Positions 56,350-64,000 of a stretch of 64,000 nt of DNA are shown here, one piece after another. The translations under genes were made by a program, and so were the position numbers. Positions within the stretch are counted from its first letter, which is position 1. Each line of letters opens with the position of its first letter. Source of the stretch: Crambe crambe (lineage: Eukaryota > Porifera > Demospongiae > Poecilosclerida > Crambeidae); NCBI GenBank assembly GCA_963924555.1, contig OZ004587.1, forward strand, positions 3,782,001 through 3,846,000. Reading direction: 5' to 3'. The notes below the pieces were generated by a model. That model made no database searches, was not told the origin of the DNA, and was given only the letters and a program-made list of their open reading frames with translations.

Positions 56350-59300
56350 CTACAGATTCTCACCAAAGTTAGTTATTTTATTCTTATGCTTTAGTGACTG
56401 AAGTGAATCATTGAGTTGATTTACTTTGATCTCAAGCGGTGGATTATAGTTAAGCAATGACGATGTGAGGTTACTTTTGCAGTTTTCATCTTCATGGACT
56501 TGCCTCCCCTCACTGACAGAGAAACTATTATAAAAGAGCAGATAATAAAAACTCAGCACCAAACAACAATAACAACAATAACAACAAAAACAATAACAAA
56601 TAAAACAACAACGCAAAAGCAGATTTCCCTGACAAATAATTACCTTTTTAAATCCTGTAAGGCCATTTGCCTGGTCAAGTATCCCTTCATGGCAGACTGA
56701 ATGATTTCAATGGCCTCAGAGGAGTCAGATCCCTCACTATCATCATTCTTGTCCTCCTCCACTGACCTCACAGCAAGTGGTATTGACACTTGTGATGTGG
56801 CTTGAGATAAGATTTTTTTACGGGCTAGATGTCCCCTTAAGACACTCTGGATGTTAATTATAGCATCTTCAGTCTCTCTCTGACGCTTTTCTTGCTTTGA
56901 AATTGCTTGTTTTCTTCTCCAGCTCTGTTGTATGGTACTTGCTGCATTCTCTTTTTTTTCCTTGTCTGGAGTGAAGACCTTAGATTGCTTCCTAAAAATT
57001 AATAATGGATAATTGACTCTGAAATAGGTTGTAATCTCTTTGCAAATTCTCGTGGGACAAGAAAATGTCTGGATCCCTTGTTTCACAGAGTCCACATTGC
57101 AGTGCACTTGGATATTATTTACTTAAAAATTGGGAAATTTTCAAGTAACAAGTTTCATTACAGCTTACACAGCAATGTATAATTCAGTGCTGTTGAGTTT
57201 TGTAAGTGGTGAGGCAGCTACATAAGAAGGAAACTGTAATGCTTACCACAAAGCAATTCATACTTAGTAATAATGTACATGTAGAATCACTAAAGCATGG
57301 CTTGCATACAATTGAAACATGTACAGGGCACTATGCCACACACCAGTTGCACACACACATGTACAGGAGTGTAGGTCTAGATATAATGAGTCATGACCTG
57401 AGAGTCAGCTCGCTCGGTGTGCTCTCTCGCTGAAATAAAAGTACAGTATCACTAACTCACTTAGAAAGTTTTCGTGCATGTTCTATGGCCATCATTTCAT
57501 TCTTAAGTTGGTCTTGCAGTGCCTGCAGCTCTTTTGTCAAATCTTCTTTACTCAATTCCTCTTTCTGCAGCTGTTCCTGCATAACTTCTAACTCACTTCT
57601 GCAGGATAAAAATAGCTTATGCCAGGTTCTGCCGTGTAATGGTAATGGAGCTTACTGAGTGAGTTCAGCTGCCTTTCTATAGTGTGTACGATCATCCTTG
57701 AGCTTTTGTATCACATTTTTCAATTTAGCCTCCATGTCAGATGAAGTAACTGCTTGATTCTAAACACATGACCAAAGAGCATAATACTTATTTAGCATAT
57801 ATATATAGGTTATAGTGAGTGAAGCACTCCACCCCATGACCAGGACTGGTCATGGGGGCAAAGCAGGCAGCAATCGATTACTTGCTGGACCTGTGATCTT
57901 TATAGTACATGACATGATGTCATAGTACACACACTTGTTTCCAAAAAAAAAAAAAATGGAGATAACTGCTCTTTATCAAACTAAAATGTTCTAGTAGTAC
58001 TCCATCCTATAGTGGCAAGATGCACCAAATGATCAAACTTTAATCTTTGAAGTAAACAACCAGGTGCTCACATAAGTGCCAATGATTCAGAAGCATTCTT
58101 GTGCATTCTAGGGGTCACATCGTTACTCTTCTTCTTTTTCCTCTTCCTCTTCTTATCGGGCTGAATGACTCGGATAAGTTTAGTAAATTCTGGAATCCAG
58201 GAACCAGTAGGCATGGGGTGCATGTTTTGACTGCACATGCTTATAACTGTCCACATACATATTATGTGACATTGGAGTACTTCTTTTCACACTCAATGTA
58301 CAGAGCTCATGATAACAGCATGACACCGGACCTCTGTTACTGCTTCAATGCAGTACAGCAGTGATGTGGAGGCTATGAAGATGTAGAATAGCTTGATAAA
58401 CTACAGTTACACACATTTTCCAGCCAATATTGACATATTATCTGTTGGTTAGGACATAGTACTGGACACTGATGCAATGTCCAGTTAAATGTTAGGATGA
58501 ACTATACTTTGTGGGGACAGCATGTCCAGTCAATAAGCACTGCTAACATGATTAGTGCGTGAGCTTGTTTGCTTGCCCAAATAAACCACATTCATCTAAT
58601 ATTGTACAGTACTTTGGCAAATTTGTTGTAGTATTCATGTACGAAATTAACCCTCAGCGCATGCACAAAGGTTACAGTTTGTGTATCTGTTGTGTTTATC
58701 TGTTACATCCACCATGCTGCCAGTAGCGCTTTGATTTCAGCGGAAAAGGCCTTATTCTGAAAAGAAAGGCAAGATTTCCAGCTCCGTACTGTATAGCCTA
58801 TACTCCATAATACACACTCTGGGGTGGCAACCATCACCTACTTCATCTGAAAGGCTGCATGAGACTACAAAAGGTGAGGGCTATGTCTGTGGACTGGTAT
58901 ACAGCAACAGCATGAATAAACTCAGCTAGCTGGAGGGTTTTTTGTGATAAGTCTATGATGGTATTGCATAATGCTTAGCTGCTACTATCTTATGCTTGCT
59001 TGATTGTCTATGCAGTTCTCCAAGCAGTATTTTTACATGCAGGCACTGATGATAAGAATGTGGATTCTGTAGTATGAATACTGCTAGCTAGCTAAATGAT
59101 ATGGAATGCACATGTCAATACTTTAAATAAAAAGTCCTGCTCATCAGTGATATGATCTGCTCAATATCTGGAAACACACAACTTAGTCATTGCTTATTGA
59201 AAACAAGTAAGGGAAAAAGCATTTCGTGAAATGAAAAAAAGATGTAGGGATGACCACTGCTCAAAAAAGTAAGGAAACAAGAAGGATGGAAATGGGATCA

Positions 59301-62189
59301 ATCTTTGTTCTGTATATCCAGCCAACAATCCCTACATATACACACATTACTACACTATAATCTGAAGTTACCTGACGTATATGTAGGGATTGTTGGCTGG
59401 ATATACAGAACAAAGATTGATCCCATTTCCATCCTTCTTGTTTCCTTACTTTTTTGAGCAGTGGTCATCCCTACATCTTTTTTTCATTTCACGAAATGCT
59501 TTTTCCCTTACTTGTTCCTGGTCTTTTTTCCTCTCTTTTATGGTTTTAGCTATGATTAGAGTTCATTCTTCTATGTGTATGCAGGGACAGATGAAAGAAG
59601 TTCTCCAATAGCATACCAGCCCAATCATTTATCGAGTCAAGGTGTTGTGTTGTTGAGCCATACTTGGAGGTCGAAGATGCTGAAATAGAGTCTACCGTGG
59701 TGAATCTAAATCCCCGAATCGATACAGTAGTCTAGGTCTATCATCAGCTAGAGCTAGCTAGCTAGAGACAGCTGAGTAATATTATGATTTCGAATAATTG
59801 GATATTCAAATACATGCGCATGCGTATTATAGAAAAGATGGCTTCCTAATTGAATTAGTCGAGTGCTGTGCTCCATAGTGTCTCCTTTTTCATCGACTCT
59901 TTCGAGGATCAACGAGTAGAAAAGATCGTAGTTCGTAGAATTTGGAGTGGATTTGTCCAGAAATCATAGCTGTAGCTTGAGTGGTTCGAGAGATATGGTT
60001 GTCTAAGAAGAATAAGAAGAAGAATAATAATAGAGAAGAAGAAGAATATAGCGATTTACCTGCTTGCCGTATTTCTGAAACGGTAAGCTCCCTGGTCCTG
60101 AAACTTGGTCTGCACATTGTAGTAGGCTCTAGTAGGCTGGATAATCATTCACAGTAGCTTTTGTTAGGTCTAAGTGGGGGAACTGGAATTTCACTTTTGT
60201 ATTAGTCTATAGGCGGCGCGCGCGGCCGTCCGAGTCATCCCTACATAGAGAGTGCTACCACACTCTCTGATACAGAAATGGTTGCCCTTAACAAAAAATA
60301 AACCAAATAAAAAAAATAAAATGTTTCTGCTCTCTCTATTCCCATCTCAGTACTTACTACTATCATAAAGAGCCAGAAATTATGTCTTCTTTTTCTCAGC
60401 CATTGCTTGCTGTTAGTTCAGTATGGCCAGCAGAATGGAACACCATTTCCCCCCTAGCTATGTAATTCGACGTCATGTACTAACTTGTTATGTCGACAAC
60501 CCTTACCCAATTCATGCATGCCATGGTGCCAGGAGATAGTTCTAGAGCTTACGAATACAGCACTAAAGCTAGCTAGTCAGCCATGAAAGCTTCGTGCATG
60601 GAGAATCCAACAGCAGAGGAAAAATCACCAATGACTAAGGTGGGCTTTCCAGCTTACAAACTAAGCTATTATCTGTGCTACTTCAGTATCTTGCTCTTCC
60701 TTAGCCCTAGGCATTACCCTTGCACAGCTTATTCATGTGACAACCTTTACCAAATAATCCAGTGAACTGCTCAAAAATTCGACTTGCCCTTGTAAAAAAA
60801 GCAAAAAACAACAACAAAACAAAAACAAAACAACAACAACAACAACCAACAAAAAACAATGAATTGCAAAAATACCTCGAGTACAGTAATCTTGTTAGAA
60901 GAATCGGTGAGTCTTTGTCTGAGTTCCTTAATTTTTTGCTCATAAGCAATCCCAGCCTCAGTCCTTTCTCTTTCAACTGACTCCACATTCTTCTGGAGGT
61001 CAGTATATTGCTACATGTTTAAGGAAAAAAAATTGCATGAACATTAATCACACAATAGATCAGTATAGCTAGTACAGGGCATAAGACTTAAAATAACATG
61101 TAGGATGACTCTTACACACGTAATAGGCCAACTGATTTGAAATATTTTGTGCAAAATCAACCATTTTCACTAAATGTTTGTACAGAAAATCTAAACATGC
61201 TCACTTGAAAATTTCCCAATTTAAAGCAGCTGCAAAATTTTGCTGATTGTGGCAGCCAACTTCAAAAATGTGTCTTGCTAGTACAGAAGAGTATCATATG
61301 CCATCTATTTTTCAGCATTGCTCAGAAAACTGGATGCCATTTTCCCCCTTTACATTAATATAGTTTGACGTAAGTACATAGTATCTAGAAGAATAACCTA
61401 GCAAGAGTAAGTATTAAAAAATATACACTCCGATAGAATTTTTTCAACTTGGTAGTTATTACACACACTACTACTGTCCCCAATAGTTTAGTGAGGCCAG
61501 TGGAACAAAACTTTCTCCCCTAGCTACGTAATTACACATCACATACTATACAAATATCAGCAACCCTTACTCAATACACACATGCTTTTATTATTAGCCA
61601 CTTTCTAACACTAATATAGCTAGCTAGTCAGCCATGAAAGCTTCAACACTTGGATAAGCTATCTACACTACTTGGGGAGAAATCAATTTGTATTCATAAA
61701 ACTGATAAACAAAAGGACAAGACTCTAGGTCTCAACTCGGTAAGGGTGGAAGAAAAAGAAATACCAAAAACACAACTAACCAGATCAGATGCATGTACAT
61801 ACTGGCCCGAAAATATAGTGCAGGACATATCCTTCACTACTATGAGTCTAGAGTAACCAGTTGGGGATGAAAAATTTTATTTATGAAAAATGAGATTTTT
61901 ACTATTTGTGAATATTTTGGGCCTTGAAATTTCTTGTTATATGGTTAGTATGTTTACCATAGGGAGTGGCAACTAAATGAGAGTGTTGAATGAATAAGGT
62001 GATCCAATGATGATATGATTTCCCCTAGTAACATTCTTATATCCTTACCATTTCTAACGCAACAATGGCAGAGAGCATTTGTGAGCGGTTGTGGTCCTGA
62101 TAGCGGTCGACTATAGCTCCTCTGGTGCCTACTTCTTTCAGGTTGCTAGATCCAATTGTAGAGGTATTGTACACAGAGTCAGACTGCAA
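56350..62189 (-). CDS. IQ-motif coiled-coil protein, IQCE-like (5' end missing)
   Basis: Minus-strand exons 62049-62189, 60876-61010, 57656-57759, 57461-57598, 56644-56991 and 56350-56512 join in compatible phases to 342 residues ending at TAG. The N-terminal half is a charged coiled coil (ESVERERTEAG, LKNVIQKLKDD, QEQLQKEELSKEDL). The C-terminal half carries three IQ motifs: AASTIQQSWRRKQ, IINIQSVLRGHLARKK and IEIIQSAMKGYLTRQ, which normally bind calmodulin or light chains. Motif spacing and the acidic linker resemble IQCE, which in vertebrates acts at the cilium base in the EvC zone. That identification is moderate; another IQ coiled-coil protein is possible. The first exon lacks a start codon, so upstream exons remain undetected to the right. 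Confidence 0.7.
59202..59516. repeat. Long palindrome, 140-bp arms
   Basis: Arms 59,202-59,341 and 59,377-59,516 are reverse complements around a 35-bp spacer. The arms include AAACAAGT-like and GTAGGGATG motifs (as in 20,707-21,159). They also include a segment related to the GPCR 5' flank repeat (GGAAATGGG...TATATCCA...CCTACAT). Confidence 0.88.
60234..60270. repeat. Hairpin repeat terminus, CATCCCTAC-AGAGAGTG
   Basis: CATCCCTACAT followed by the hairpin AGAGAGTG-CTACCA-CACTCTCT. The reverse complement of the same block occurs at about 19,453-19,487, at the edge of the 1.7-kb insertion in unit B. It is probably an end of a shared mobile element. Confidence 0.55.
61011..62048. other. Intron of the IQ-motif gene with internal direct repeat
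   Basis: Segment 61,490-61,645 (CCTAGCTACGTAATT ... CAGCCATGAAAGCTTC) is a diverged direct copy of 60,452-60,592, and a third partial copy lies near 61,330-61,380. No coding sequence is seen. Confidence 0.45.
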
Positions 62190-63058
62190 CTAAAAATAAA
62201 GCAAAGCTTAAATGACTGTACATATAGGGAAATCATACGCATTAATGACTGTCAACTGATCTAATTTTTTGCCTAGATACCCGAGTGCCAAAGGTGACTA
62301 TCTATGGTGTACATACAGTACATCATATTAGTTGCATGCAATGATGCACAATGATGCGTATCGAGCATGTGCATGCATGCACTGCTTAGGCTCTAGCTAG
62401 CCAAGCTCTACTACAGTACTAAAGACAAACAGACAGACTCAAGCTCAGGCTTGCAGTCACTACTCAGTAACTCTACATCATGCTGATGCAATTGGCTGTC
62501 TTTGTCAACAAATCAAGCCCATTATGACATGCATAGAACCGACTAAAAGACAGCAATAAACAAAAACAACAGAGCTTGTCGTTTGAAGTGCCAAAGAGAG
62601 AGCCAAGGAGAATCTCAGAACTAGGACTTTGAGGCTTCCTAACAATGAGAGAATCCAGTACACATACTTCAATCTTGAAAGCTATGCACATGAGAATAAG
62701 CAGCATTCAAGACAGCAGTTCAAAGCATTGAACAGCAAGAGCACTAGTTATGTGTAAACAATAAGCCATGTTGCTCAGTGTGCATTATTTAGGAAGTTTA
62801 ATAATAATAATAATAAAGGTTGCACTGAAGTTGTGCTGAGGCATTCCTAGTATTAAAAGACTAACTTGTTATGCTAGTTGTTACAGCTTACTTGTAATTA
62901 GCTTTTACGCTAATAATCATATGGTTCATATTTACTAATACATTTTCCCTCAGGGTGCAATTAATCCCTAATTGCACTCGTAGTTTATAATTGATTTTTA
63001 ATGTAATTTCAGGTTACAGCAGTTGCACAGTAGTGCTCACCGAAATAGCAATCTAATA
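62190..63058. other. Region right of the last recognised IQ-gene exon
   Basis: No exon could be confidently assigned. A stop-free minus-strand stretch near 62,585-62,695 (KPQSPSSEILLGSLFGT) looks exon-like but lacks a convincing donor site. Confidence 0.35.
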
Positions 63059-63308
63059 CATGGCGGAGGCACTGCTATGGCCATGGCCGTACCACCATTC
63101 AGAGTTTTTTTTTGTTTTGTTTTGTGTGCGTATGCAATTTGAATAATAACAATCACTTATAAGTTAGTGCATGGTATTGCCTAGATCATACCAGATTGAA
63201 ATTGAATCAATAACATTGGAGGGCTCCCCCCCCCTCAACCCCCACCCAAGATGGTAGCTATGCATGGCCGTACCACTACAAATGACAAATGAGCTGGCTC
63301 TGGCTCTG
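63059..63308. mobile_element. MITE-like element, CATGGCGGAGG...GGCTCTG, 5-bp TSD (copy 2)
   Basis: 250-bp reverse-orientation copy of the element at 13,530-13,782, flanked by TAATA (63,054-63,058 and 63,309-63,313). It shares the GGCCATGGCCGTACC palindrome core and the AGCTGGCTCTGGCTCTG end. A small tract of C's near 63,228 is specific to this copy. Confidence 0.82.
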
Positions 63309-63419
63309 TAATAGGTTATTCAGAGGGGTCTTAATCACTCAGTCTCTGAGATACTATATGACTATATGACAGGGGATTGGTTGCTGCTGCAAACACAAAT
63401 TCTGCAAAGATAATTGCAG

Positions 63420-64000
63420 CGAGCGAGCGAAGCGAGTGAGCTGACTCTCAGGTCATGACTCATTGAAATTTTAAATATATATATATCTAGGTCTACACTC
63501 CAAAATGCCCCAGGCGTATGTAGGTACATACGTGTTGTGCAATAGTAGTAGGTACATACATGTCGTGCAATAGTAGCGCCCCTGCGAGTGCATTTATGAG
63601 TTGCAATTGCTTGATTGATTTCTACATTGCTTTGTATATAGCATGGTGGATAGTAGGGCTAGGCTTATCTAAGTGGATTGTAGGCACTAGACATATCCAA
63701 GTGCTTTGTGGTAAGTACTTAGCTTTCTATGCGTGCAGCTGCCTGCCACTTAGCTACATAACACAACAGCAAAGCACAAATGAACTATCAGCTCAACATT
63801 TCTACAGTAAGCGGCTTGTAGGCACTAGGCTTATCTAAGTGCTTTGAGGTAAGCATGTATGCAGCTGCCTGCCACCACTTACATGACTCTTAATAATATC
63901 AAGCACTGAAGCCTATCAGCTACTTTAATTGCTCACTGTCAAATGCTGCACATTGCTACAGATACTCAACAGCAAATGAAAATCGTTGAAGAATACTTGC
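63420..64000. other. Right-end region with dispersed and direct repeats
   Basis: 63,420-63,620 is a copy of the GAGTGAGCTGACTCTCAGGTCATGACTC-type repeat found at 23,384 and (inverted) 57,390. Two direct repeats follow (TAGGCACTAG ... GTGCTTTG, at about 63,680 and 63,820). No gene is supported. Confidence 0.45.

Larger units (their letters stand above)
57760..60875. other. Large intron of the IQ-motif gene
   Basis: Contains a poly-A stretch near 57,945, a 140-bp-arm palindrome (59,202-59,516), a GC-rich spot at 60,211-60,232 (GGCGGCGCGCGCGGCC) and a hairpin repeat terminus at about 60,234-60,270. A 62-codon minus-strand frame at 58,068-58,256, with a Lys/Arg-rich stretch and a stop, could be a terminal exon of a nested gene but has no recognisable relative. 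Confidence 0.45.

Noticed and set aside
60059..60117. Short minus-strand first exon (ATG ... GCAG/GTAAAT) near the GC-rich spot
   Set aside because: The donor looks good, but 50 bp or so would break the frame between neighbouring IQ-gene exons and no partner exon was found.
62473..62706. Possible upstream exon of the IQ-motif gene
   Set aside because: Contains a coding-looking stretch, but no convincing donor or phase match to the 62,049-62,189 exon.

Overview
This is eukaryotic, metazoan nuclear DNA. It is AT-rich, with short spliceosomal introns (several of 52-61 bp) and gene families typical of animals: class A GPCRs, an adhesion-receptor-type ectodomain with FN3, SRCR, EGF, HRM and GAIN parts, TSSK-like kinases, a tyrosine-kinase-like kinase fused to kelch repeats, and an IQ-motif coiled-coil protein. 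The domain mix, compact introns and many small palindromic elements suggest a demosponge such as Amphimedon. The species is inferred, not proven.

Positions 1 to about 50,100 form a tandem segmental duplication. The basic module is (i) a minus-strand adhesion-type receptor gene, (ii) a plus-strand TSSK-like kinase about 400-480 bp away in head-to-head orientation, (iii) a decayed LINE with an (AAT)n tail, and (iv) a plus-strand single-exon class A GPCR. Unit A is 1-16,140, unit B about 16,165-34,667 and unit C about 34,668-45,374. Two extra GPCR-only units follow: D (about 45,375-48,560) and E (about 48,561-50,110). The 3' exons of the unit B receptor (16,353-17,880) lie just left of the part of unit B that is homologous to the window start, so unit A's equivalent exons are presumably off the left edge.

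The copies have decayed differently. Unit A is intact in all that can be seen. Unit B has two frame-breaking lesions in its receptor, a frameshifted C-terminus in its kinase and a shortened GPCR tail. Unit C has a truncated, frameshifted receptor and a frameshifted kinase, but a full-length GPCR. D has an N-terminal frameshift, and E is a clear GPCR pseudogene. Comparing the copies exposes empty sites and so dates insertions: several MITE-like elements with 5-bp or TA target duplications, a fragment of a dynein-2 heavy chain gene, long palindromes, and a 0.5 kb microinversion.

From 51 kb on, the sequence is no longer part of the array. A seven-exon gene (51,101-53,671, plus) encodes a 750-residue kinase, coiled-coil and kelch protein. 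A minus-strand gene (56,350 to at least 62,189, 5' end not identified) encodes an IQCE-like coiled-coil and IQ-motif protein. The rest is intron or spacer containing dispersed repeats.
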